A stretch of DNA of 64,000 bases from Isoetes taiwanensis (taxonomy: Eukaryota; Streptophyta; Lycopodiopsida; Isoetales; Isoetaceae), in the NCBI GenBank assembly GCA_021234155.1, contig JAJEKV010000002.1, positions 24,363,159 through 24,427,158 of the forward strand, written 5' to 3'. Every line of letters begins with the position of its first letter. Position 1 is the first letter of the stretch. This document shows, in pieces, positions 12,600-24,424 of the stretch. The notes beneath the pieces are model-generated. The model ran no database searches. It saw only the letters and a list, made by a program, of their open reading frames with translations, and had not been told where the DNA came from. The position numbers were made by a program, and so were the translations under genes.

Positions 12600-13500
12600 G
12601 CGAGACCAATTCTACTTGAAAAAGATGTAGATGTTAATAAGATCTGAAGTTATATGCAGATTCTGTTTCTTGTCAAAAAGGGAGAGGTTCAAGTCAATGA
12701 TGTGGAAGAGTGGGGTGATTTGTGTGGAAATGGTAGGTGTTTAAGAATTCATGGTGAGCTCGGAAATTAGGCTGAAGTATAAAGAGTGTTGCCATTTCCC
12801 CAGTTTAGCTCGATGTCGGCTACATGCATTGGTAGTGGACATCAAAATTATCAAAGTGCCATATGCATCCGCGGGGCACTTTTGTGATGATAATAGCATT
12901 CCACTGTAGTACTCAAGCTGGCGATCTGTCATTCTTAACATTTGCTTTCCATGAACCACCATATTTGATGCATAAGATATGTGCCTCTGCGAATTCTATA
13001 GCCCATTCTAGTTCATCATCAGGGATATCAATTATATCTATATTTGTGATGCCCCTAAGCGTGCCTGTCCACATGTCATGAGTGTATTGAATATCATGTA
13101 CCAATCTACGCCCTAGGAACAATCTATATTACGCAAGTTCCACCGAAGTTCCAATGTCTCGCTAAGGTTCCTCATGTAATCTACGAATAGCTTTGTATGT
13201 TTGTGGGGACTCTGGATTGTTGGTATTCAAAATCTGAGGTAAATTGCTTTCGTCCAGAGATGCTCGGCCCATTTGGTCTCGGAAATAGAGGAACTGTACA
13301 CCATTAGCATCCAATCTTGGCGAGTTTGAGATCCTCTTTGATCGAGAGAGAGTGTATCCCGGTTTGGAGAAAAGTAGCTGAAGTGCTTCATATCTTTTTG
13401 ACAGAGGATCTTGGGATCGAGATGAAATGCACTAGCTTGTGAGTAGGCGTCCCTTTGAGCGTGAGAAAGGAGCATGAAATTGTGAAGGAGCGAAAGAATT
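12600..13500 (-). pseudogene. unidentified coding-like fragments, minus strand
   Basis: Three minus-strand open stretches (13227-13475, 12913-13122, 12741-12962) follow each other and read like parts of one protein broken by frameshifts. Visible segments are LDPKILCQKDMKHFSYFSPN, then RRLVHDIQYTHDMWTGTLRG, then DDELEWAIEFAEAHILCIKY. I recognise no family. Their position between CACCACATG arrays suggests cargo or protein of the same mobile region, but a captured host gene fragment is equally possible. Confidence 0.3.
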
Positions 13501-13554
13501 TGAATTTAGGGCGGACGGGCCATGTAAAAGTTTATTTTTTTGGGAAAATTAAGC

Positions 13555-13612
13555 CATAAATTTCACCACATGTGTCACCACATGTTTCACCACATGTCTC
13601 CACGTGTTTCAC
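13555..13612 (+). repeat. short CACCACATG cluster
   Basis: Four closely spaced copies of a caccacatgt-like core (tttcaccacatgtgtcacc, accacatgtttcacc, accacatgtctcc) occur within 60 bp. This is the same core that builds the large arrays at 14.74-15.53 kb and 19.33-19.75 kb. Confidence 0.6.
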
Positions 13613-13796
13613 TTTTCATCTCTTCCCAAGGCGGAGATCATACGAAGCGGCTTTTCCAGCGAAATGCTTTCCTTTTCCTTAAATTCTCTCGGTCCCATCA
13701 ATTCCTCTCATTATCCTTTGGTGACAGGCCATACCTCGAGCAAAAATCATTATGGGATGGCAAAATTAATGACCTCGGGCAACCCAAAAGGCCGAG

Positions 13797-14530
13797 GTGC
13801 CATTCTTCTTGCTCCCGACCGAGTTTCTGATTCTGATTTCTGATTCTGATTCTGATTCTGTTCTGATTTTACGATTTCTGACTACTTCCCCCGACATGGC
13901 CAACTTCACCTCTTGGATCACGCAAAAGCGATGGCACTCGAATGGGACAATGTCATCGAGAGAAGAAGAGCTCATGATACCTAGGCGTCTTTGTCGATTT
14001 TCACCCATGCGAGAATGGATGGACATTCTCGAACAGCGAAATTTCTCTATTCACCGGGATGAGAATATGACCACGAAATGTTAAAAACTCTCACCGGAGG
14101 ATGATGGTTGTACACCAAACCTCCCGGATCTCTCAACTTTCTCTACTTCCACTTTGAAATTTTTACACACCGGCATCTTTGGCCTATTCCTCCTACTATT
14201 GACCGGGATGCGCAAAGGTTGAAACCTTTTACGCTTAATGGCTACCAAGCCTTTACGCTAGACAGGTTACGCTTTTGTTATGATAGGTTGTTCTGAGAGG
14301 AACAATTCCTTCACTTGAGGATATGTTCTATCATCACAAGGGCTTCTGCGAGGATGCACATGGAGAAGATGCTATTACGTTTGATAACACTCTTTGCACC
14401 ATTATGGTTTTGCTTTCCCTCAGAATGGGATGACATAGGTGGCAAAAGCTGACCCGTGTGCTGATGACTGTGGTCATAGAAGATGACGAGGAGGAGGAGC
14501 TGGACCCGGATCTCTTTTGATAGGCGCACA
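13797..14530 (+). other. degenerate coding-like segment
   Basis: Frames 13797-14084 and 14108-14296, and a later stretch reading GFCEDAHGEDAITFDNTLC and EDDEEEELDPDLF near 14339-14520, look like pieces of one protein with an acidic tail. A dinucleotide-like run (ttctgattctgattctg, 13827-13860) interrupts it. There is no recognisable domain. Confidence 0.25.
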
Positions 14531-14739
14531 TGAATGAAAGCAAGTGTATATAAAAAATTTTGTTGCTCACGTAATCTGAAATGTTTAATAGAAATCCTGG
14601 CTTGTAATCTGAAATGTAACCTTATGTTTAATATAAATCTTCACTCTTCAATCTCTCACTGTTTAATTGACAGGATGAAAGTGACACACAGAAAAATTAC
14701 ATTAAGGATGAACAGAATGGGACAGAGAATCATTGGAAA

Positions 14740-15525
14740 TCTGTCACATCAAAACCACATGATTCATCAAATGCACCACATGATTCACCACATGCACCAT
14801 TTGCATCACCAAACATGTTGGTCAATGAAAGTCAAACATGTAACAAAGGTCATGTAAAGGCTCAAGCATGCCAAGGTGGCTCAAATATGCCACCTAGGCT
14901 CCAACATGCCAAGGTGGCTCAAACATGCCACCTAGGCTCCAACATGCCACGTAAGCTCCAACATGCCACCTATGATTCACCACATGATTCACCACATGCA
15001 CCATTTGCATCACCAAACATGTTGGTCAATGAAAGTCAAACATGTAACAAAGGTCATGTAAAGGCTCAAGCATGCCAAGGTGGCTCAAATATGCCACCTA
15101 GGCTCCAACATGCCAAGGTGGCTCAAACATGCCACCTAGGCTCCAACATGCCCGCGTAAGCTCCAACATGCCACCTATGATTCACCACATGATTCATAAA
15201 ATTCACCACATGATTCACCACATGCACCATTTGCATCACCAAACATGTTGGTCAATGAAAGTCAAACATGTAACAAAGGTCATGTAAAGGCTCAAGCATG
15301 CCAAGGTGGCTCAAATATGCCACCTAGGCTCAAACATGCCAAGGTGGCTCAAACATGCCACCTAGGCTCCAACATGCCACATAAGCTCCAACATGCCACC
15401 TATGATTCACCACATGATTCACCACATGGTTCACCAAATGCACCACATGATCACCACATGATTCACCACATGCATCATTTGCATCACCACATCTATCACG
15501 ACATGTATCACCACATTGTCATGAA
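14740..15525 (+). repeat. three-copy tandem array (204 and 226 bp periods) with CACCACATG subrepeats
   Basis: The marker caccaaacatgttggtcaat recurs at about 14807, 15011 and 15237. Each unit contains a CACCACATGATT segment, then several gccaaggtggctcaaa / tgccacctaggctccaaca subrepeats. The third unit is longer because a CACCACATGATT block is inserted (15185-15215). After the third unit the array runs into a degenerate CACCACATG run ending near 15525. The frame stays open over one unit (14815-15159), which is a by-product of repetition. Confidence 0.92.
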
Positions 15526-15859
15526 TTTTTGAATACATCAATTTCTTACGGAGATTTGAACTCCACCCAGTGTTGCTCAATCGACCGGAAAAAAGTCTAT
15601 TGTATACAATAGTATACAACAATGTACATTAGAGTGTCAATGAAAGAATAGGTTACAAGAATAACCTTTTTGGTTACAATAATACAAGCATGTGATTACA
15701 AGTAAAGATCTATTGATGCATCAACCTCGACTTCATTACTAAAGCAACCGTGCTTCACAACTTCAATCATCATTACTCCTTGGCGTGTCCAACATTTCGC
15801 CACTAGAAATTGGTACACCACCGCAACAAACATATCAAGCCTCACATTGGACCAGTAAT

Positions 15860-16661
15860 ACCTTCAAATTCTGAACTCACCTTGCATTGGAATAGTATGT
15901 CCAAGTCTCGCATTACTAGCAGCCACAACTTTCTTTACAAAGACACATATAGCGGGGACCACCACGACCAAACAATCGGGAAAGTGGGGGAACTTGTAAT
16001 TTTCTTGTGGCGCGACTTTATGGTGCTTAGGAATTTTGTGTTTTGCATCCTCAACAAAACTCATGACGGGCTCGGAGCCCTTGTACATTTCTAGAAATTT
16101 GTCAAAATGGTACACACACAGGCGACATTTAATCTGGTGACCTCCAAGACCTACAATGACATACAACATCGGTCTTTGCGATAACATCTTTGGCGAGAAT
16201 GGTACATTCAGAAATTGCAAGTTGAGGGTTCAACGGTTTGTCCTTTGAAACAAGCTTCGTTCGGCGATAATGTGTAAATGGCGGATCCATGAAATGGAAC
16301 CTCTGTTCCATGTCATGCTTGATCTTGTGGTGCATATACCCTTAAAGTCAAGGTATAGTAAAACAAGATGATTTAAGAAACAACGAAGACTTCAAATCTG
16401 AGTTGTTTATATTAAATTACTAACCTCATGAAGAAATGGACTATCACATCCTTTGAACCAATCCCTACTTTTCTCCAATATTACGATTGCCTCTTGATCA
16501 AGCACAAGAGGCTCTGGCTCATCCTTTAAACACTTCAAAGTGGCAAGTGTTGCAGTGGGATGTGTGCTCTTAACAACTGCGGTCCTGGTCTTTGGTGGTG
16601 TAAGTTTACATTCAGCAAATGGAATATCATTGAAAACCTTGAGGAACATTGAAATAGCCAA
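15860..16661 (-). pseudogene. unidentified protein fragments, minus strand
   Basis: Minus-strand frames 16407-16661, 16129-16335 and 15864-16220 are in order. The last two overlap in a way that suggests one protein with a single frameshift near 16150-16220 (KPLNPQLAISECTILAKDVI, then FLNVPFSPKMLSQRPMLYVI). Cys and His residues (HQIKCRLCVYHFDKF) hint at metal binding, but I cannot name a family. The stretch 16662-16720 ends in AT-rich sequence. Confidence 0.35.
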
Positions 16662-16689
16662 AGTATGAACAATTGAAGTAAAACTTTGT

Positions 16690-18220
16690 TTATATTAAAA
16701 AAGTCAAGAGAGGTTACATCATATATACAATAATACTATTTCTAGGCTTTAGTTCTATGTTTTTTCATCATATTAATACAAATTTGACTCTCGATGTCAA
16801 ACATATTGACATTTTGTTGCTTTTCGACATAACTTTGCACATTCCACGCCTTGACAACCCTCAAGCCAAACCCTTAGATCATTCATGAGGAAATTGCCAT
16901 CTACTCTGTTAGGGCTCCAAACATTTGAATGAGATCATGGTGTTTGGCTCATTGAGGGGTACCCTTTGTATCTGCTGTCATCAATGAGAAAGCACGTTCT
17001 CTTTTGTGAAACACGGAAATTAAAATTAAGTAGACCTTTTTCGAGTGCTTCAAAAAAATTGGCTTTTTATTGTTAAATAAATTTGTGTTGGTACGATCGA
17101 CTCCATATGAACTTGAATTTGTCCTTGTGTTTCATCAATGCTCCCTTAACTATGATTCTCAAGTTTTGAGCACAAAATTTGGACCAAAGTGCTATATGAA
17201 AATTCTGGATTTGCACCAATCTATGAACTTCGGCCCGGCTGGTCTAGTTACTACCCACTTGGTTACGTTAAGTGTGATCAACTTAACACCATCTTCTTTG
17301 GCGGTGGGTAGTAACTCACTCTTAATCATAGCTTCTACCCGAACTCCATTGTAGTAAAAAACAAGCGAGGATTGGGCTTAACCTTGTAGTCTTACATGGG
17401 CCGAGTTGGTGCGGGGCTGGAAACTTCGCTTTAGCATTTCTTGGTGTAGGGCTGGAAACTTACGCTTGACATCTCTTAGTCTGCGAGGGCTGGAAACTTA
17501 CCTTGAATGTCTTGGAGGTGTCTTTTGCTTGGAATTACGCTCTTGCTTTTTCTCGAGACACTTCCGACTTTTAAAATTTAACAGATTCGGTAACTATATG
17601 GGTCAAATTAAAAAAAAGAGGGCACAAAAGGTTGGAAGTTACCTTGTGACTTACATTCACCGAACGATTTGTTCAATCATAACTGATGCATCTGGCGATT
17701 TGGCGATTGGTGTGGAGCATGACTTAATGCATCTGCTGACCGGCAGATTGTTGTCGATTAGAGCACCCTCTTGGAGCTTGACTTGATGCACCCTCTTGAT
17801 TTGTTGACATCTACTGATTTGTCAGGAGTTCCCGTAACTGATGCATCTTCCGATTTGCAGAGTTTCTATCGTGTCTAATGCTTTCAAAGGGGTGTGAGTG
17901 TCTTGTCCCCTAACTCGACCACATTGTACCTCTATATCTACAAAGTAGGGATGAAGAAGTAAGCTACATATCCCAATTGCATCAAACAAGACTTGGTTAC
18001 CTTTGAGGGTAGAAAATAATTCCCTTTTTTAGGTGTGCTATATGGACTCACAAAGTCATTGCCACCCGATGAGCAGTTAGACTGAATTAGTAAAAGCGGC
18101 ACCATGCTCGCAAACACCTGGAATTGAATCACAATTGATTGTAACTATGCTTTGGTTTTTAACTAAGCTCCGGACTTTTTACTCTCTTTACGATGTTCTG
18201 TTTTTTATATATCTAAAGTG
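16690..18220. other. no supported gene; short direct repeats
   Basis: No domain is recognisable. At 17412-17505 the phrase gggctggaaactta occurs three times at a spacing of about 38 bp, and a weaker version (ggttggaagttacc) follows at 17630. At 17680-17870 several phrases of the form 'ctgatgcatct...gattt' recur. These look like local slippage or amplification rather than coding sequence. Confidence 0.4.
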
Positions 18221-18224
18221 TCCC

Positions 18225-18500
18225 CTAAAATGAGCGAAGCGATCTCATCCCGGGGCACTTTAGATACCTAAAACTTCAGGAGAAGCAAAAGAGACTAAGC
18301 CGGCCAGGGATGGAAGAGACTAAGCCGGGATGAAAGATTGCTATCTTGTTTTATGTCGAGCTTACTCCTTTTTGAGTTTCACCTTTTGCTATATCTAATT
18401 AAGCCACATAAAATGAGTGGCGACCTCATCCTAGGGGCAAATTAGATCACGACAAACAAGACAAACGAAAGAGACTAAGCCGGGTGAAAGATTAGGAAGT
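18225..18500 (+). repeat. imperfect ~185-bp tandem duplication
   Basis: Two blocks share aaaatgagcgaagcgatctc (18229) and aaaatgagtggcgacctc (18410), each followed by atcc and ggggca, then a stretch ending agagactaagccggg and tgaaagatt (18285-18335 and 18466-18496). An extra copy of gagactaagccgg sits inside the first block. No function is apparent. Confidence 0.65.
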
Positions 18501-19325
18501 CCACTAATCCTAATTGGCATCTGTCCCTTACATCGTGGCCCTTAGCATGTAAACTAAGCTACCTATAAGTGCTCACTGTAAAAGTGCCTCGGTAGCTTGA
18601 AGTTGCTTTTGATCCTCCCTACTCACACCTAAGGCTTGTACCCATCTTTGTAGAAAATTCATGACAGCAATTCTCAATGCAGCAGTGATTACAAATCTGC
18701 AAAGTGAGCATAAATTTGTCAATGAGAATACAATTATACTAAGCACTTGAGAATTTTGTTATGAAGTACCTCAAGAGGCTGGCGGACATGGAAGATAGTA
18801 TTGGTATTTGCATTCAACAATCAAAGTTGGTAGTGGTTTCCCCATCCATTGGAGGATCTTGCCCGCAGAATGGACCGACCACTACCATAATCTTAAGCCT
18901 TATCAAGGTGCGGAAGTAGTGGATCTAAGACAAATAAAGGAAGGCGGTCCTTGCAAGACATAAACCTCTCTAACCTTGGTTCCGGCACTTTCAATCTTTG
19001 TTGTGTGCCTTCCACGGCTAGCAGATTAAGCTCCTCGATTTTTATGCTCAAGTTACGGTAATAGTTCCTTCATTTCGACCTCTGTATCTTGGCATATAGC
19101 GAATACCATCACGCATGCGACTTGGTTTATCCTTAATCATTCCTTCCCATTTTTTTAAATCTTTATTCATCTTCTCGATGCGGAACTCAAGTTGTTGAAC
19201 CTTCATTTGTAGCACTGCGGGCTTGATCACAAGTTTGCAACCTTGCCTTACTTGAATCGCCGATCTTGTAGAGTTGATCCATTCTCCCGGTGTCTGTTGA
19301 ATTCAAGCGGAAAGTAATCAAAGGT
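18500..19325. other. no supported gene
   Basis: A short minus-strand frame (19048-19230) is rich in Lys, Glu and Met (QQLEFRIEKMNKDLKKWEG) and could form a coiled coil, but nothing around it extends the protein. I see no repeat or signal beyond that. Confidence 0.35.
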
Positions 19326-19329
19326 TAGT

Positions 19330-19745
19330 ACCACATGACACAACAGCACCACTTTACACACCACAAATTCCATCATGACAAACTTTGCACCACAAATGGC
19401 GTCATATTCACCACATGTGGTGTGGCATCACATGCCACACCACATATGGCACCTAATGCACCCAAGTCACCATATATGGCAATCCATTGCCCAGCACCAC
19501 AAATGGCGTCAAAGACACCACATGTGGTGCAAAATGTCAGATCCATAGTGGTGCCACATTAGACACCACATGTGGCACCACAATGCCGCGAAAGGCACCA
19601 CATCCGGCGGGGCATCCACCACCCCATATGTGGCGGATAGCGTGGTGCAATATTTAGTGCAGCAGTTGGCACCACATATGGCAGACAATCCACCATTCAC
19701 AAGTATCACCATATCTAACATCACATATGACACTAAGTATAGAAA
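19330..19745 (+). repeat. CACCACATGTGGTG / CACATATGGC interspersed repeat cluster
   Basis: At least a dozen short motifs (caccacatgtggtg, caccacatatggcac, caccacaaatggcgtca) occur in both orientations at 20-40 bp spacing. The core CACCACATGTGGTG is itself a perfect 14-bp palindrome. Such mixed direct and inverted short motifs resemble subterminal repeats at transposon ends, where transposase binds. This cluster lies just right of the coding-like region and left of the Helitron. Confidence 0.75.
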
Positions 19746-20119
19746 CATACTAGTAAACGTGTGCCGGCCGTTGCCTAGCTAATGTCCTAGGCATGTGCTT
19801 TTCCTTGGCCTTTAACACCTTAGTAAATATGTGCCTCAAACGTCTATATGTGAAATTTTGACGTTATTTGCTTTTGTAAGAAATTTTGTTATTGAAATAG
19901 TAAAATGCCATTAGCATTTGCACTCATGGATTTCAATAGAGAGAACAATGCTTTATAAGGAATGTAGGAGATAGTTTAATCTACGATTGAAGGCAAGAAA
20001 TCTGGAAAGACAAATCCAAAATTGATGTTGAAAATGTCACTTAGAAGTAGTTAAGTACATCAATAAGAAATAAGTAGAAAAATATATAAAACGCAAAATC
20101 TTGTCTTGGCTCGATTGAT

Positions 20120-20890
20120 GTTTTAGTTCACGATGGAACTCTAAATATACACCTCCACATGGCGCACATCACCAAGGGCCTAATATTGTACTTCGTTGGA
20201 TGCTCCCGTGATATATTCACTTCTCCGACGGATAACATCTTAGCGGGGGTAAAAGTGAAATGTACAGGCGAGTCATTGATTCGAACTGCCCACGATGTCT
20301 CTTGACTATCAAGCACATGAGATCACTCATCCCGAAGATAGGATCTTATAATGGAATCAGATACCTCATCGGGAAGAAATGATCACGTAGACCCTAAAAA
20401 GTGTTCCATTACATATTCCAATGCAAGTGAGTTCCTTTGATACCAAAACACCAATTAAGCCGATTACGCGTTGTCGTTTCTCATCTAATAAAAAAAAAAG
20501 ATAAACAATCGAAGGTTAGTCAAAGCAACTGCGGTACCCAATAAATAGATACATGTACTCTATCCTCCACCTACCTCTCTCCGACACATCCGGCGTAAAC
20601 AACGCTAAACTTGAGCAAACAGAAGTCATCAATTAGTTGGATAAAAGCGCTTCAACTTGACAACCTCGTCGATTGCTAAATATTTCTTCGAGCTTTGCAA
20701 TGAGCTCCTCAACTTCCACGCTTGCTACCTCATGTACATGAGCATGGTATTTTCGTTCCCAGTCATACCATGATCCAAGAGCGCGTATGACATAAGTAAC
20801 ACGGGAGATGTGGTAGCTCATGTCACCCTTTAGGCATTTGGCGACATGGTGACCGAAGACATGCCACGGGACCAAAATACGCACCATCTA
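20120..20890 (-). other. Helitron downstream region with accessory frames
   Basis: Minus-strand frames 20633-20887 (SYHISRVTYVIRALGSWYDW) and 20128-20316 (SPVHFTFTPAKMLSVGEVNI) follow the helicase on the same strand. They could be a second Helitron protein. Plant Helitrons often carry an RPA-like ssDNA-binding gene, but I see no clear OB-fold signature. The 3' terminus (CTRR with a short hairpin) was not located with confidence. Confidence 0.35.
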
Positions 20891-21005
20891 CATGGATGAA
20901 GATGTAAGTAAGTAAGATAAAAATAAAAGGAAGAAAGAAAGTAGAAGATATCAATGAGAACAAAGAGAAATTGCATGTTGTGATTTTTAACTATTAAACT
21001 CACAC

Positions 21006-22320
21006 TTAGAGGAGTTCTTTGTATACTATATTTATTGTATATCGTGATCTGTCGACATCTCTTGAAGCATCTCCATCCTTCGATAGAATGAGCACCTTTA
21101 TGCCTTGGATTCCTTGAGCTCTCGAGAGCGCCACGTAGAGTTGTCTGTGACTGAATACTGGATTTGGCAAATACAAACCTACCATTTTCATTGTTTGGCG
21201 GACACAGTGGAAATTGTATGCGCTCAAACTGAAATGGGAGTTCTGCATTATTGGGCACCAAAGGTATTCTAAATATGAACACTCTGCTTCCAATATTCTT
21301 TCCAGTGACAATCTCGGCATCTATAGCGCGTCTTCCCAATGAACGTATAATGAGGCGAGTGCCATTGTAGAGTCCCTTACGCGTAGAAACAGACCTCAAT
21401 AACATGACAATCATGCCAACCTTCAAAGTTAATTGATGAGGAGGCATCCCACTCGGAGTTTGTGCATTAAAAAATTCGACAGGATAGACCCCTACGTCAT
21501 TCTCATTAACAGCTCGATCAGCACTGTAATAATCAATAGGTGCAGCAGGCAACCACTCTGTCATCCTCTTGTTTACTTCATCTACATCATCATTCAGTGG
21601 CGTAAGTACACCCCTTTGCACCCAATAGGACACACTTCCATAATTCGTTGAAACATCAGGGAATGTCACGGCTAGCAAGTCATTTAAGTCTCGCGACTTC
21701 ACACAAATCTCTTCTGGAAGACGTATCACATCCGATCCAATATTGGGAAATGTGGTCTCAAGTCCATCTCCAACTTCGTAAAAGATACTCAAAAAGCGCC
21801 TTTTGCTCTTCGTCTCTTCCCACATTTGTTCATTACTCGCATATTTACGTTCAACTTATGTTCCTCGACATGATCCCATATGTATTCAAGGAAGCATGCA
21901 CAATTTGGGGCGATTTCCTCGTGGAACCACAGTGGAAGGCTGGCGAAAATCTCCTCCCAAAACAACAATGAGTCCCCAAACAATTTGTCACATGACATCA
22001 CGTCCGCGGAGTGTTCTATCCGGTCTTCATAAACATATTTATGCATCATTGGGGCCTCATACCATATAATCATGTGAGTCGCTCTTATCAATTTTGCCAA
22101 CTCCATTTGCTTTGGAATATTGCAAGTTGGCGTCTCATCTATGTTTATATCGGTATCTTGAACCTTGAATGTCTTTGTCGCCCACCCTTCAATAAAGTAG
22201 ATGCAATTCACGAAGACGCAACCCGCCCGATTACAATGATACCTTTGGCACGAACATATGACAACATGGTGTTAAAAGAAAACTCTTTCCCGAGCCTTTG
22301 CACCACGAGCGAAAAACACC
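21006..22320 (-). pseudogene. Helitron Pif1-like DNA helicase domain, decayed
   Basis: This is the SF1B helicase half of a Helitron RepHel protein, which unwinds DNA during rolling-circle transposition. Reading the minus strand, a Walker A remnant (GSGKSFLFNTMLSYVRAKG) lies at about 22297-22240. Walker B-like MIIWYEAPMMHKY follows at about 22085 (the usual DE is YE here). Then come DVIRLPEEICVKS, LNDDVDEVNKRMTEWLP and LTLKVGMIVMLLRSVSTRKGLYNGTRL (21825-21320). The C-terminal VGLYLPNPVFSHRQLYVALSRAQG (21185-21110) is in another frame. The expected MTINKSQGQT motif before it is missing, so part of motif V/VI was lost at the shift near 21190. Several frameshifts make this non-functional. Confidence 0.85.
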
Positions 22321-23076
22321 GTCCTTTTTCTAACATCACGTGCTCATCGATCACGCGATCGAAGATAACCGCCGATAAGTGATATAGCGATCCACAACTT
22401 CTTGCACCTCTACCATATCTTCTTGAAACACCTCATCCCGAAATATCATATATGGATCTATTGCGCTCGGGAAGAATGAAATCAAACTCCCTTAAGGATG
22501 GGCGAGTTCATATGATCTTCAATGTCTAGAAGTGCCATGTCAAATAATTGATCACATATATTTACACTTTGATCTTACGCAACCCTTAGTGCCTCATGCA
22601 AGAAGTCATCGATCATAAAAGCTTGACTTCTTCCCACGGTTGTAGTGGATTCGATGGTTCACAATTTATAAGGATCATGGCGAACATGTGCAATTGTGGT
22701 GGCATGCCCCATGTTGCTGCTTCTTGAAGAGACTCAATCCATTACGTGTCATCAGCGAAGCAACCCACGAATGCAAGCTTCTTTATATGTTGCACACAAC
22801 TCCCCGTCAAAAAGAGCGTAAATCTTCAAAACTAATTGCACATCCGCGGGGGTCAATAGGAGTCGTAAATAGTATCGCTCTCCTTACGAAGGATTAATAA
22901 AGTACATCGTCCAATAGTGGGAAACTTAAGGGTATTCTCTCTAACCTTCCATTTTTAACCCCGGTTGATCGTAGGTAAATTTTTTAGAAAATCATGATAG
23001 AGCAATTGAGTAGCCTCTCTAGCCTCTCTACCCCCGGATGCATTCATCTCGAAAAATCTTTGTCAATGTTGTTCCA

Positions 23077-24421
23077 TTATTCTTGCTTCTTATCTTGTCC
23101 ATGCTCATACCTTCTCGATAGTATACATCTTGTTGCATTGGGAGATGCACCCAATCTAGTGACATGAGGAAATTGTTCTTTGTATTTCATATGAGAGTAT
23201 TCTCCATGATGCCTCGGTGCTGAGAAATAGCGTGCATTCAAGTATTGCTCAACCTCATCATGGTTTACGGTGGGTCTGCTGCTAGTAGATGCACCATCAC
23301 TCGCTGCTTCTAAGTTCACATTGATCATATCAGGCCCTTTGTAGACATATTTGTATAGATATTTAACGGCCTTTACGGCAGCACACACCTCAACATTGAT
23401 ATGGCACTTGAAATACGATGTCAGCCACGGATTATACGGCACAACCCATCTGTTATCTAAATCTATATCCCCTTTTTTCACCTTTCGGCCATCATCCCTT
23501 CTTCGGTACAACGGATATCCGTCAACAACTGTCGTCTCATCTGAAAATGCACGTGGATAATGTTTTGTACACTTACCATCTTGCATGCACGGACTATTCG
23601 GATATCCAATACCACATGGCCCATGCATCATATTACGGGTGACTACCTCATACAATTCAGGATATAGATCTTTGTCTGGTATTTCAGCACAAATTATTTG
23701 ATCAATCTCTTCGGCTGTGAAGGGCTTATCTTCCTGATCCAACATAGTCAACAAATGTACATGTGGCAAGCCTCTCTTCGGGAACTCAATGACATAGACT
23801 TTTGCAATTATGCGGCTGAATATACCACGATTAGTTATCAGATCTATCAGCTCCTTTACCTTCATATGGAATACTCTAGCCACCAACTCTGGTCGATCAC
23901 TTGGCGATTGGCCATACAATAATTCCCTCCTAATCTCTTCCCAATTTGCATTGGCAGTCATGGTTATAAAGAGGTCCGGCCTGCCATGTTCGCGAACAAT
24001 AGACATAGCATCCTGATATCGTTGGGTCATGTATCTCGGACCTCGGTATGTGAGGATGGTAACACAACTTTTTCGGCCAATAAGCGTTTGCATCGTCTCC
24101 TTCAAAGTCCATAATGCCACATAACATGTCTTTTTCGAATGGTGTGTTGGTTCAACACTATGAATTCGCGATCTTTCTTGCTCCATCTTATAAACATATC
24201 ACAAATGTATTCTTGAAACAATCGGCCAGCCATGTGAAGGGGAGATGCATGCCCTTAATGGCGTGAGCGGATGATATCTGTAGTACTCCATAATAGTTAC
24301 TTCCTTTGCACCTCTCGGAGTCCATGAGGTATTTTAAGATGCCATCCATCGTACCATAGGGAAGAAGTAGCACAAAGTGCAATGGATCATCTGTTGAGTG
24401 ATATGCATCTATAAACCTCAC
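23077..24421 (-). pseudogene. Helitron replication initiator (Rep, HUH) domain, decayed
   Basis: Rep is the nicking and joining enzyme of Helitron rolling-circle transposition. The 369-codon minus frame (24186-23077) carries a Helitron-like N-terminal region (DLFITMTANANWEEI at residues 71-85). It then has the HUH motif in FPKRGLPHVHLL (His142, His144) and a Cys/His stretch beginning CGIGYPNSPC (residue 191). The tyrosine motif KYLYKYVYKG at residues 275-284 offers the paired catalytic Tyr. The preceding minus frame (24421-24188) reads DPLHFVLLLPYG, which matches the usual sequence upstream of Rep. The catalytic core is intact in one frame, but the upstream part is separated by stops and the downstream link to the helicase is broken. 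Confidence 0.88.
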
Positions 24422-24424
24422 GCC

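Noticed and set aside
14815-15159. 114-codon frame with repeated CQGGSNMPPRLQHAK
   Set aside because: The frame stays open because the DNA is a tandem repeat; codon choice and composition show no coding constraint.
14740-15525. CRISPR-like array
   Set aside because: Long units with subrepeats and no unique spacers of constant length, in a plant nuclear context; it is a minisatellite.
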